Shown: positions 20,163 through 31,801 of the stretch, one piece after another
Layout of the letters: each line of letters opens with the position of its first letter
Numbering within the stretch: the first letter of the stretch is position 1
Assembly: GCA_025769875.1 (NCBI GenBank)
Contig: JAGFNK010000082.1
Span: 85,218 to 149,217 of the forward strand
Direction: 5' to 3'
DNA length: 64,000 nt
From: Russula earlei
Taxonomy: Eukaryota; Basidiomycota; Agaricomycetes; Russulales; Russulaceae
Position numbers and translations under genes: made by a program
The notes under the pieces: generated by a model
Told to the model about the DNA's origin: nothing
Databases searched by the model: none
The model's input: the letters and a program-made list of their open reading frames with translations, nothing else

Positions 20163-20875
20163 TTACCATGCCTTACCTAACATGGAAGAACAACTACACC
20201 GACTAAGGGGCAAAACCACCTTCAGCAAATTCGACGTCCGAGCTGGCTACAATAACATTCTGATCCACCCTGAAGACCGACACAAAGGCGCCTTTAAAAC
20301 TCAATTTGGTACCTTCATCCCCATGGTAATGGGCTTCGGCTTTACCAATGCCCCAGCTGCCTTCCAACGAGCAATGAACCATACCCTCCGACCTTGGCTT
20401 TTAAAATACCCAGAGAATACCTGCAACTATCTAGACGATGTAGCAATAGCCACAGGGGCGGGAGAAGAGCTCCTTCACCAACAAATCACACACGAATTCC
20501 TTGACCTGCTTGAAAGAGACTCCTATTTCCTAAAGGCGTCAAAATGCTGCCTTTGAACAACACGAAATTGATTTCCTGGGTTTTCGGATCAATCAAGGAA
20601 CCCTCAAAATTGACCCAGTCAAAATGGACGGCCTCAAAAACTGGCCAAGACCCCCCAACAATCTGAAACAGGTACAACAAATCATGGGCGCCCTCAATTA
20701 TCAACGACCATTTATCCGAGACTTCGCGAAAATAGCTCGCCCCATTTTTTCTACAATCAAGAAAGGAACCCCCTTTCTCTGGACCCCAGAAGCAACCACA
20801 GCCCTAGAAACCTTGATAGCAGCAGTCTGCGATGACCCTGAACTCTACACTGCCAACCCTGACCTCCCATACTGA
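20125..20875 (+). pseudogene. Reverse transcriptase core, gypsy copy 1 (frame-broken)
   Basis: Contains the palm of the reverse transcriptase: FSKFDVRAGYNNILI, the GFTNAPAAFQR motif and catalytic YLDD (about 20430). A second piece at 20624-20875 carries the thumb/connection (NYQRPFIRDFAKIARP). Single-base insertions near 20545 and 20872 (compared with copy 2) divide it into three frames. RNA- and DNA-dependent DNA polymerase in the virus-like particle; inactive as written. Confidence 0.85.
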
Positions 20876-22523
20876 ATTAGAAACCGATGCCTCACAGTTT
20901 GCCACCGGAGCTATCCTCTTCCAAAAGGACCAAAGAGGGAAAAGGAAAATGATCGGAAATATGTCACATGCGTTCAATGAAGCAGAAAGGAACTACCCAG
21001 TCTGGGATAGGGAGTTCCTAGCTCTGATCCTTGCACTCCAACACTGGCTGATACCTATTAGTCGGAACTAAACACCCCATTAAGATTTTCACAGACCACT
21101 GCTAACCTGGCTCACTACCGGCTCCCCCACAAAATAAACCGAAGGATTGCCGGATACATCTCAACACTCGTGGATTACCACTTCGAAATCCACCACAAAC
21201 CCGGAATCTCCAATCAGTGCGGACACTCTCTCACGACGACCTGACCACAATGATGGGTCAGGAGATAACCAAAACATCACAGCACTCCCTGACAAACTTT
21301 TTATTCGCACACTTCATACTGAGGACCTCTATACTCAAGTACTAAACGAACAAAGAAAACGGAAGACAGACCTCCTCATGTGGAAGATCAAGCACGGTCT
21401 TCAAGAAGAAGAAGACGCACTATTCAAAGATGGAAAGTTGGTAGTACCGTATCAAGAGCCCCTTTTACGGAAAATCTTGCATACCTATCATGACAGCGTC
21501 CTTGGGGGGCACACAGGAAATGCCCGAACCTTGTATTCAATCCAAGAATCTTTCTGGTGGCCAAAAATGGCCTACTTCATATGGGACTACATTCGAGGGT
21601 GTGCCACCTGTCAAACCAACAAGTCCTCCACACACCCAATTCGCCCCCCAATTCACCCCATTTCCCCAGAATTTCAAAAACCCTTCCAAACTATTGCCAT
21701 TGATTGGATTGTTGACCTCCCACTGTCAGAAGGGAACAATGCCATTATGACCATCACCGACCATGACTCCACCAAGGCAGCCATATTCATACCCTGCCGT
21801 AAAGACATGGGAACTCTGCAAATGGCCAAGCTATTTTTACGTTACGCCTTCCCATGGACTGGAATTCCCTCTAAGATTATCTCCGACCGTGATTCCCGCT
21901 TTACCTCCAACTTGTTTCAAGAAGTTTCCCGAGTCCTCGGGATCAACCAAAATTTAAGCACTGCCTACCACCCCCAAACTGACGGACAATCAGAAAGAAC
22001 CAATCAGACCTTAGAAATGTACCTACGCATCTACACAGGAGAGAAGCAGGAAGAATGGGCGCACTGGCTCCCCATAGCTCAATACCATTTTAACGCCCAC
22101 AAATCTACTACCACCAAAAGAACCCCTTACGAACTCCTCATCGGGTTTAATCCTCAAGGACTTGGCACCCAACTCAAGTCCAAGTTCCCCGGGATCCAAG
22201 AACGACTCCAAGCACTAAAAGACATGAGGGAATCAGCACAGGAAGCAATGAAAAGAGCACAGAATAACTGGATCAAGGAAACCAAGTTCAAAGGTTTCGA
22301 AGAAGGACAGAAAGTTTGGTTGGAAGGCACTAACTTAAAAACTCCCCATCAGTTTCATAAGTTCCTGCCCCAAACGATTCGGCCCTTTTACCATTACCAA
22401 GCGAATCTCCCACATCGTTTACCAGCTCCAATTACCACCCCAATGGAACATCCACAATGTATTCCATGCCTCCCTCTTATCTCCAGTCACCGAAACAGCC
22501 GAACATGGACCAAACTTCCCTGA
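20832..22523 (+). pseudogene. RNase H and integrase region, gypsy copy 1 (frame-broken)
   Basis: 20876-21071 encodes RNase H (ETDASQFATGAILFQK, then NYPVWDREFLALILA). 21147-22523 encodes the integrase: an HHCC zinc domain (HTYHDSVLGGHTG...CATCQ), then the DDE core with D in IAIDWIVDLP, D in SDRDSRF and E in YHPQTDGQSER, and the end of the C-terminal domain. Breaks near 21050, 21105, 21220 and 22350-22380 shift the frame, the last within the GPF-type motif. The integrase would insert the cDNA with the 5-bp duplication seen at the element ends. Confidence 0.85.
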
Positions 22524-22546
22524 GCCACCACCTGACCTTCTCTCGG

Positions 22547-24404
22547 GAGAATATGAAGTTGAAAAAATTACCGCCCAACGCCTTCATAGAAACCGACTCC
22601 AATACAGGGTCCGGTGGAAAGGGTATTCCGCAGCAGAGGATACCTGGGAACCTCTCTCAAACCTTAAAAACTGCTCAAGACGCCATCACCATGTTTCATC
22701 TCCAACAACCCACCAAACTCCGTACCATGACCACCACTAGCTCTGATCCCGCAGAATCCCATCACTCAGATGAAAATCTGGACGACTTAGAGCATCAATT
22801 CCAAACACTTACGATACAACAACATACATTACTCCCCCGAATTAACTCACATAACCCCCCTTCTTATTCCGTTAACGACCCCGCTATCCCCGACCGCGGA
22901 TATACAATTTTCAACTTAGCCGCCAGAGAACAACTCTTCTCCGGAATTCTCTCTCCTGGCGACTTCCGCGGTTTTCAATTACTTATGACGGACCCCCAGT
23001 TTCTCCGAGTTTCATCTATCCGTACGAAGAGCAGTACTTACAGATTTAGTATGGAACCATATCACACGCTCAGCCTACATAAATACCCCCACCCCTTCCG
23101 AGTGGTCAGCCTGGCACCACGAACACGCTACCTCTACTTACAACACCCCCATGTCGTCCCCCGCCTCTAACTCGTCCCCCCTACCTATCCTTACTCCTTC
23201 CCCCACTATCAAACAAGAACCCCTCTCACCTGAAATTATTCAGCATATCATCGACCAACGAACTTTCATCGTCCCAGACGAGACCGAAGTCCAAGACCTT
23301 GCCGCTACTCTCAACCCACTCGCCATCCGAGAAGGCACACCCTCGCCAACCCCAACCCAAACAGACCCCACTCACCCCAGCCCCCCTTGGTTTATTTACG
23401 AACCTTACACGCATGTTCCACCTTTCTACATCTACGTTAACGGGCGAAAGCGCCTACTACCATACTTACGCGTCGCCTTATATAACGACGAACCCATGCT
23501 TTTAGGAACTATGGGTCGAGGAGAACCCACTTACGGAGAAAAGCTCGTCGCCCGGCCCGTTACCTCTGCCCCTCATCCCTCTGTCACTGCCTCTGACCTC
23601 CGCCTCCTCATTGAGGACCACCCCTTCCACTTCGATGCTGCTCAAGCACTTGAAAACCTCCATGACCCTGGTGCTCTTGCCGACGTCTACCGTCTCCGTG
23701 TCAGCTCTTTTAAACTGAAAGTCTTGGAGGGCAAACGCGCCTCTATTCAAGGGGCTCTTAGTGTCCTTCAAGGGCAGCTTGCTGACCGACTCCATGAAAT
23801 CCAGTCCCACACTAAAGAAACCGCCGCCATCCGTAGTCGCCTTCGGGCCAACAACACTTCCGTCCGAGTTCGCCATCAGCTCGATAACTTGATGACGGAT
23901 GGAGGGCTCACCCGCGATGTTGGGCCATATTACTCACTAGCAGGGAGTTACGACAAAATTGAGGACTCGAAGGAACCGTCCGTTTCCCCTTCACCGTCCA
24001 TTCATCCTCCCCTCTCCCTGACCCCTCCCCTCGAATACCTCCCTCCCCGTGTTGTCGACCAGTCCCAAAACGATGCTCCCATGGGGTCACCATCCCACTT
24101 CCCTCAAATGTTCTCTGATGATGCCAGTACCCCCAACACCCCTCTCACCCCCGCGTGAATGACTAAAGCACAGCGTCATCAACTTCAGAAGCGACAACAC
24201 GTCTGCAAACACTGCAATACCAGGGGGCACTGGAACAAGGACTGCAACAGACCTCACACTAATTGTAGCGGACAGGTGGATTGCATCCTCAGGAGGACCC
24301 ATCGGAGCTACAGGGGTTTCTGCCCCAGGGCAATGGGGCCCCAGAGCATGTGGCCAGAAGTCGAGGGCGATGAACTTCGTGAGTCAGGCCCTGAGACCGA
24401 TTAG
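22547..24404 (+). pseudogene. Chromodomain plus long C-terminal Pol extension with second zinc knuckle, copy 1
   Basis: A chromodomain (RVRWKGYSAAEDTWEP, about 22550-22672) should guide integration to modified histones. The coding signal does not end there. About 570 further codons follow, with PEST-like and proline-rich segments, a conserved ILSPGDFRGFQLL motif, a globular PPFYIYVNGRKRLLPYLRV region, a predicted coiled coil (KLKVLEGKRASIQGALSVLQ onward) and finally a second CCHC knuckle CKHCNTRGHWNKDC near 24203. In copy 1 the last part is cut by TGA at 24156-24158 where copy 2 has CGA; the frame then continues from ATG 24159 to 24404. Copy 2 keeps the chromodomain and the first part of the extension in one frame, so this is a Pol extension or fused third gene, not flanking DNA. 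I know no described function for it. Confidence 0.8.
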
Positions 24405-24421
24405 TTTGGAGAACTAAGCAT

Positions 24422-24434
24422 GAGGGGGGCATGA
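24422..24434 (+). promoter_or_regulatory. Polypurine tract, gypsy copy 1
   Basis: The G-run gaggggggcatga directly precedes the 3' LTR start TGTTAT and would prime plus-strand DNA synthesis. Copy 2 has the same position occupied by gaagggggcatga. Confidence 0.75.
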
Positions 24435-25027
24435 TGTTATATTTTACCCCCTTGTCGGTTGGCTCACAATCCCTCCCCATTATTATTCCTCTTGCTATCT
24501 CCATTCCCGTGGTTACCGTTTCATCCCTTGATAGTGATCCCTTATTGTGTTTCACTTATTGTGTTTTCATCTATTGTCGAGCTACTTTTGCTGTTGGTCT
24601 ACCTTTACTTATTGTTCTGCTTATGGTACTGTACAGCCTCGCTACATACAGTATTTAAGTGCCTGTAGAAGCTGGGGAATGCCCCAAGCTTAGCTTTGTC
24701 CCATTCCCTGTCACATCCCTTTGCCCTGTACTGTCTCTCAATCATAACTTGTGTTGTGCTGGCTTTCATCTTGCTTGACCTGAACACACCTCAAGGAACC
24801 CTTGTGTTCCTCTTCCTCCTCTGCCTCTCTCTCATCATCCTCCTCTTCTGCGAAACCAGAAGATCAACTCTGTCTGCAGACTGAGTCATTGTTTGACTCA
24901 GCCTTGAGACGCTAAACCTTTGATCTGGTCTCTTTGAGCCGGCCCCACTGAACCCTTGAACCAAGTCACAGGGACTTGGCCCCACTGAACTCTGAGCTAA
25001 CGCTCTTACGGCCGTGACGCCGTAACA
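24435..25027 (+). repeat. 3' LTR of gypsy copy 1
   Basis: 593 bp. Apart from the 14-bp unit copy number it differs from the 5' LTR at about eight positions. All are transitions and nearly all are CG against CA/TG, so the insertion is old enough to have been methylated but still recent. Confidence 0.95.
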
Positions 25028-25032
25028 CTAAC

Positions 25033-28000
25033 ACAATACTAAAAACCCTACAACGCGTTATTAGACTAACTCTAATAACCATAGAACAAACTATAAAGTG
25101 ATACTAAGGATCTTAATAGAAGTATTAGAGTCGACTCTAAGGACCCTAATGGAACTATATAAGGGGCCTTATAAGCAATTCTATTCCCTGAACCAAACTA
25201 CAAGTCCTCAAATGACCAGCCCTAAACTAACTAACAGCAAATGGATCAGGTGCTTTACATGTGACAGTAAAGGCTCTTACTCATCAATAGAAGCCTTCTT
25301 ACTCAGCAGCTGACTGAGCATGACTGAGCATGCTCAGTAAGCATACTCCAACTTCTTACTCATCTGTCTATTGTGCTTGATAACAAGGTTATGACTTGTT
25401 TCCTATTTAGCAGTTCTCTTGTAGTATATAAGCACTCAATAAAGTAGCGGACAGTCTTTAGACTGTCCATTTGTTTACAGCACTCTCTAACCCTGGGATA
25501 CTCCTTTAAGGACCATCCTCTTGTGACCATTCTGGCTTCTTCCCTGTGTACCTGCTTGACTCTACCAGTAACCATACCTCTTTGGTATTTGGTACTGCTT
25601 TGGACTCTACTTCTTGTCCACACCATCTTAGACGTTTATTGACTCATATCTGAGCTTATCCCTCACTCTTGAACTGGATTGTTCAACAGTGAGTCATGAC
25701 AGAAGTGTGTTGAGGACCAAAGGTTACATCTAGCTGGTTAATAGGAGCCCCAACTTTGTTGGTGATTTGTCAGTTCTGAAAGCATATGGAAAGGACAGGC
25801 AAGCATGCCTGCAAAGAAAGCTGACTGGAGCCATTCTGAAATTGCTGCTGAAAACAGATAAGTGTCTTACTCTTGGAGCCAGCCTGGTGTGAGATGGGCA
25901 GGTTGGTGCAGCATAAGTCTACTTCACTTTCCCACCCATCCACTCACTCACATATACAGCCAGAAGTTAAGCCCCCAGATGGCTGGGCAAGGCCTTTATG
26001 CAGCCACTCCCATACCATACATGGACTTGATGGGACAGAACATGGTATACTGTCATTGTCAAATCAGTGGGTTTCCATCAAGTCTTGTTGTCCCAAGACA
26101 GCAGATGTAACCATGACACACCCTTTGTTTCGGAGAGCCATACAAGCATGTGCCATCTCTTCAACCAGAGCCCCAACAATCTTGGGGAAGTCTCAGTCCC
26201 ATGTCCTTGCAATGTTGACTCCATTCAGGGTAGGCATCAATTAATGGGGTTCCACACATCAATCATGAGGTTTCCTATAGAAGCAGAGCTTGGTTCCAGC
26301 AGTGCTGATGCCCTGTGGAGAATGGACATAGGTCAATCACCTATGGACCTAAATCCAGTTTTTTGGTACATGAAACCAGTAAGATACCATATTTATGAGA
26401 GACCATGTAGATCCCTGAAGGGTCAGTTGGTTGTCCCTTGTATGTATCAAAGGTCCAGGCATGGCCTTAGCTAAAAGGTAAAGATCCAGTCTTTCTTCGA
26501 GTGAGGCTCAAACATAATAAGAAGGATGACCAACTCCCCTAAGACAATGTGCACTGCAAAACAATAGCCAATGTGCCTGAATATACAGAATAACAATATG
26601 GTCCAGTGAATGACTGGCACTGTGGGCAATAAGCTTATCCTTATCCCAATGTTTGTCCACATGCCTCTGCCAAACCTAACCCAAATTTAATCTAAGCGCC
26701 CAGAAATTGGTGGGGCAAAGCAATGGGTCCTCTTGTTCATCTAAGGAAGGCATGCAAGCCATGATTTGCTGCTATTGGTCGCAATGTCCACCTGCAGGAG
26801 GCCTAGACAGTCTTCTGTGAATACAATGCAGAGCATGAGATAAGATCTGAGGAAAATAAATCATGCCCACACATTAAGAATGGCAGTTTCAGGCTGCCAG
26901 GGGCACCTGTGGAGGAGTGTGAAAGCACAACATGGCACATCCCTGGGATTATTTTTGATCCCCCAATTTTTTCCGCTCCTCTCAGGGGAAAATACATTTT
27001 CTTGTGCTCCTTTTTTCAGCCTTGTTCAATCCAGATCAAAATCAAAACTGTCTGAAAAGCAAGAACATTCCTTCAATCCCATACTGGCTCCATGACTCAC
27101 ATATCCAAGAAAAACACAAATGCATGACTCAATTGCATGCATGCACCAAAACTGGAACAAGCGCATCAGCCACATAGAGAGGCAATGCATTATTTCTGTT
27201 GAAGTCCAAAGTTCTTTCACTATACATTTTCATTTCTACCTTGCTTCCATTCCCAACTCCAAAAGCTCTTAAAAAACATTCTCCTATTTTATTCCATACT
27301 TGTAAAAACATATAAATTAGCCCCTTATTGCCTGCAAATGTATCAGTGTGGTGTTCCCTGTTCTCAAAAACCTCTCATGTGCACTTCAAATAAGTCCCCC
27401 TTCTCATGCTCTACCACCACTCCACATTTTTAAATGCATCCCTGACTCTGCACTGCATCAATGGCCCACTGGCCCATCTTGCCCACTTGCACATACCCAT
27501 GGCCTGGGTGTCCTATCTTCACCAAAGATGAACTATCCAGGGATAATAGTGATGCAAGTGAGCAATGATGGCAAGCCAGTGCCATAAAGCAGCAGTGTTG
27601 TGAGGTGTGGGAACACCACCAGATGGCCCTGTGGCTTTCGTTCACTGTTCAAAACTGAATGACAGTTCCAATATGATAGTAATTCTAAGGAAGCTTGGTC
27701 AATGATTGGGGTATTAAAGTTTGCCAGCGTACCACAACATCACAAAAGTTGGATAAAAACTACTGTCATTGACACAGTCTCTCTTCCTCAAGGAGCACAA
27801 TCATAGTTTGTGCCTATATGATAGGCATGCACATCAAGTTCTTTACCATCATCAGAAAAGGAAAGTCTGATTACATCTAACTTGCATGCTGTGGAGTGTG
27901 ATGCATTGGTCTTAGTGTGTTCAGGACATGAAATTACTAAACACTCATCTCGCTCAGGAGTCAGCGCCATCCCTATGATAACAGTGAAGCTCCCCAAGAA

Positions 28001-28800
28001 ATCACTTCGATCACTTACTGCTTGGACCCTTTCGTTCCATATTAGAATAATAAATGCCCACATTGGGCATTGCAAAGGGGACTAGAGCACTCAGAGTGCC
28101 ATCAGACTGCATTTCTTTTTTCTGCTTGCAATGATTCGTTGTGGAATTTCCTCTGACAGATGTCTTTCAATGACCCTAGAGAATAAAAGGTGACCTAAGC
28201 CAAATGAGGCATTACCGATGCTGGCCAATGAGGTCACGAAAGGGAATATTGAATGGAACCCAGGATGAGCGGTCATAGCTAGAAAGATGTGAGGCCACCA
28301 TTGGAGCAACAATCCTTGGTCCACAGGGCGTCCTCAACATGAATCTACCTTCCTCAAAATTGGATGACCTACCACATAGTGTGAAATCTGCCATGAATCA
28401 CCTTTTTCTTGTCCTGGTCGAACTACCCAGTTTTGTTGGGCTTCTTCCTGTCATGTGTTAATACTGTCCAAAGCCCAACCTGAACCTGTTCTGTCACAAT
28501 ATCTCTTGCAAGGAGAGTATGAGCGATTTGAACCCCAAAAGTCATCTTGCAAGTTCTGACGCCATGTCCTGATGCTGCGCAGTTTGTCAGTGCCTACTCA
28601 TGAGGCACTTTTCAAGGTGACTGACTTTGGATCAAGCTGCCAGTTTGGCCCCCTGGCCCTCTGACGAGGATAGGAATGACATGGAGTAGATTTTTTCACC
28701 CAATCACGGCACAGCTTTTGTTGATGATGCCATCGACAACATGTCTGATTTCTGCTCCGCTTGTCCTGGAGATAGTCTCATTCCTGGGGACCATCTAGCC
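25033..28800. other. CpG-poor relic repeat DNA
   Basis: Continuation of the old repeat block on the right of gypsy copy 1. At 25430-25440 a gtatataag box followed by an LTR-like leader suggests a decayed LTR (about 25033-25700). A palindromic tgactgagcatgctcagtaa lies at about 25324. Further right there are only short broken frames; the minus-strand frames at 27788-28394 look like remnants of one coding region, but the family was not recognised. Confidence 0.5.
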
Positions 28801-31210
28801 CATTACAAGGATGACTCTTGGAAAGCACCCTAACGATAACCCGGAAACTGACCTCGGGTGTGGGTCATACTGAAGGAAGAGGGATAAGGTAAGATAACGG
28901 GATCTTGAGGGCAGTAGATCCCAATTAGTGCTGCTTTCAAAGCCTGCTATGAAGAAGCCAAGAAGGATCTTTCATGAACTAGTTGTCAACGATCCAGGAT
29001 ATTGTTGAAGCTAGAAGCACAGACGGGCGTAGAATGCACAATGTGGGTCCCAATGGGAATGAGCAGCTCTCTCTACCTGAAGACAGCCAGGATCCCCTTC
29101 GCGGGAGGGGGTGGCTCATCAAGGGGATATGCCTTGAGTATTCGAGGATAGGGATCAGGGATCAGAGACGACTCTAAAAGCGCAGTTAGAAAAGGAAAGT
29201 TGGGTGTCGCCACATACATGTATATTGTACTTTGCTCTACTGCGATACAGCTGGGCAGAGCTAATGGCATTGTGGGCAATTTCCTTATTTCGTAACTTGC
29301 TTGTATAGAGACTCCTCGACTTGCTCGTTACACCCTCGCTGGCTGAAATATGTACGATAAATCAGTCCAGGTCCCACTGAAGGAGCGGCTCGCTTACGCA
29401 CCGTGGCTTCCTCATCCACCAGTACCAGTAAGCGTAATTAGCACCAACCAGTAATTATTCAATATCATTTGTACAACTCCCTGTTGGGCATAGATATGGA
29501 ATAGTGAGTAAAGCGAGTCAACTGGTTTTAGGATCAGTGTCGAAATGGGTTCTTCACTCAGGCGCCGGAGACGACGACCATGTTCAAGTGGATCGCCTTC
29601 GACACGGCAGTCGTGCTCGCGTGTGCCCCATGACCTCAGACGTGACGGATTGGACCAGAGGCTCTACCCTGGCTTGTGTAGCATCGTTAGTAGTGTTCAT
29701 GATACGACTACCGGACGCGCCGCGCGCACAAACACATCCGCTTGATGCCGTAATGGCCCGCCATTGTCTTTTGATGCCTGACCTTTATCGGCTTGTTAAC
29801 AGCTGGCTGGACCTCTCCTGTGCATGGAGCCTCTGGAGATGCTTGGCGGACCGGAAAACATGAGCACTTCAATCGGGCCCTCTTCCTACCTCTCTACCCA
29901 TGTCAATCGTTATTCACGGTGTTCACGCCCATCATGTCACACCAAATTTTGATATCACCTTCCTTTCGCCTGTTCAGCACGAACATTTGAACAGCACATG
30001 CGTTTTTCACGAACTCCAGGCCCTCTCGTGCATCATCGATAGAGAAGCGCTCCCTCTTCAAAGCCACAGAACTAACCATCAATGTCGATGCCGCACTAGT
30101 ATTTGGCAAAAGACCACGAGAAACCCGCATTTTACCTGACTCACCTAGTGCCCTCATTCGAGGCGTCATCTCACCTCAGCACTGACCACCTTCAATATAT
30201 GTTACGCCTTGGCCAGTCGTCAGTCGTTCCACTACAGTACAGCGACACGTTCCACATACGCAGTGTTGGAAATTCGGGTTCACGTGCTAGCACGCCCATT
30301 GCAAAGGCCCCACTCTGTGCTCGTTTGATACCCCTTTCCTTAGCTTGTAGCTGTAGATACAAACGGCAACGCATGCGTTTGCCTCAAGGTAATACACCTT
30401 CGCCCCTGTTTGCTCGTCCGTCTCAGCAGTCAGTTCAGTTCTTCGGCAGACGCTCGACGGAAGTGAGATACCGACACTTTTTCGGGGTCAACACAACCGT
30501 AGGTTCGTCTGGCCCGTACGCTGGACTTGACTTGAAGCATCATCACGATTGTTGACGATTGGCAATGGCACCAGCGTTGACAGTCGGCTCCCGGGTCTAA
30601 GGAAATCGGAACACTGGGAAGGCATGGGTATGAAACGGGGGGGGGGGGGGGGGGGGGGGGGGGAAAGAGCGCACGCAGGTGCACACAGAATGGCCTGTAG
30701 GAAGGTATCTATAACGAGTGCTCAGTCTTATTGTAGAAGACTACACTAAGTGGGTATCCTGACCTATAATGAGTGCTACAAAAAGTGTAATTAGTTGTGT
30801 ACGTAGGTAACGAGAGTGTGACTAACCTCAGTCTTATTGTAGAAGACTGAGGGACGGGGAATAAACGAAAAACGAACTATATACATGTCCGTGCGTTCGT
30901 CACGCGCCACGTGAGTGTATGACCAAACCGTGACGCTGAGGCTGCACTCCAACATGGCCTGGGATGCGTGAGGAATAATACGGGCACTGCCAGGACCGGA
31001 CAGGGCATGCAAGTGAAAGAAAGGGATGGACGCGCCAGAGAGCGACATGTCAACAATGACCGTGTGTCAAATGTACTTGAGCCAGTCCACACGTCGGGAA
31101 GGGATACACTGTCTAATTGCTCTGCTCGTATTCCCCAGTTTTTGCGCTGAGGTTAGGCCCAACTCGGAAGCAGCAACGTCCCGCTGGAGCTTACCCGTTC
31201 ACGACCACAC
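28801..31210. other. Intergenic region of gene island 2
   Basis: CpG content returns to normal at about 28,800. No gene could be supported in 2.4 kb. Frames at 29504-29863 (plus), 29903-30169 (minus) and 30103-30555 (plus) lack domains. There is a 27-base G run at 30637-30663. Confidence 0.4.
30637..30663. repeat. Poly-G tract of 27 bases
   Basis: An uninterrupted G27 run. A second one (G18) is at 31688-31705. The exact length in any assembly is unreliable. Such tracts can form quadruplexes and slip during replication. Confidence 0.85.
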
Positions 31211-31557
31211 CGCCAAGTGCTTGGGTCACTGTGGCACCTTGCGGAGGCTATTTTATGTGGTCTACTCTAGATCTGTGTCGGATGTTACAAGGCAATGCGC
31301 GCCGTCTCAGCTCAATGCCTTTCTGGGCCCAATGACACGCTCCAAGCGTCCTCTTTGTTCCTTTTTACGACGGAACAAGGGGGAAAAAAATCGTTCCGAT
31401 GACTGTTTGTGGAAATGCCGTTTTGACAGATACGCCCGACACATCTGCACAATGATGAGGTGGGTGCCCCAGACACGCAGGTGGCGTTTCTCCCTGTTGC
31501 GTTCCAGGCGCTAATACTTACGCGGTCGTTGAGATCCTGTACGTGGGCCGTTCCCAG
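31211..31557 (+). repeat. Dispersed ~350-bp repeat, copy A
   Basis: Starts cgccaagtgc and ends gttcccag. It matches copy B at 35230-35589 in the same orientation over nearly all its length (about 90% by eye), including ctcaatgcctttctgggccc and agacacgcaggtggcgtttc. The two copies flank the zinc-finger gene. No terminal inverted repeats, LTR ends or tRNA-like promoter boxes were recognised, so the class (SINE, solo LTR or other) is open. A plus frame happens to be open across both copies. Confidence 0.8.
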
Positions 31558-31687
31558 CACTCCGCCGAGTACACGAGGCGATCCATAGCCGGCCGGGCGG
31601 AGAAGAGCATGGTCAAAGCACGCGGAGGGCCACGTACCGAAAAGGTACTGAACCATAGACGCCACCCCGCAAGCGAGCCTCCAGGCC

Positions 31688-31705
31688 GGGGGGGGGGGGG
31701 GGGGG
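31688..31705. repeat. Poly-G tract of 18 bases
   Basis: G18, about 100 bp upstream of the zinc-finger gene start, within the likely promoter or 5' UTR. Confidence 0.85.
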
Positions 31706-31801
31706 AAGTGCCTATTCCCTACGTTAAAAAGCACGGCCGCATCGCTCCCCACACCTCAATTTTCTTCCGCGTCTCACTCGCAATACAACCCCCAACGCAT
31801 C

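Larger units (their letters stand above)
17187..25032 (+). mobile_element. Ty3/gypsy chromovirus copy 1 (Tf1/sushi-like), complete but damaged
   Basis: A full LTR retrotransposon (17192-25027, 7.84 kb) with 5-bp target duplications ctaac at 17187-17191 and 25028-25032. Both LTRs start TGTTAT and end TAACA. Order: 5' LTR, self-complementary primer site, Gag with zinc knuckle, protease, reverse transcriptase, RNase H, integrase, chromodomain, then a long extra C-terminal region with a second zinc knuckle, polypurine tract, 3' LTR. This order (integrase after RNase H, plus chromodomain) defines chromoviruses. Several single-base indels and a CGA-to-TGA stop interrupt Pol, so it is not autonomous as written. 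Copy 2 at 41275-49072 is the same family on the other strand. Confidence 0.95.

Noticed and set aside
22457..24404. Envelope gene downstream of Pol in gypsy copies 1 and 2
   Set aside because: No signal peptide, transmembrane segment or fusion-like motif. The region has a coiled coil and a zinc knuckle and is fused to the chromodomain frame in copy 2.
27788..28394. Minus-strand frames as a live gene
   Set aside because: Frames are short and broken in CpG-depleted DNA. It looks like a decayed coding relic but no family could be recognised.
29504..29863. Possible secreted or membrane protein gene at 29.5 kb
   Set aside because: A short hydrophobic start (MFKWIAFDTAVVLACAP) ends in a stop after 17 codons, and no intron gives a convincing continuation.
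31026..31514. Open frame across dispersed repeat copy A as a gene
   Set aside because: Although also open in copy B, the copies differ by indels and homopolymers that change the frame locally, and no domain or start fits. Kept as a repeat only.
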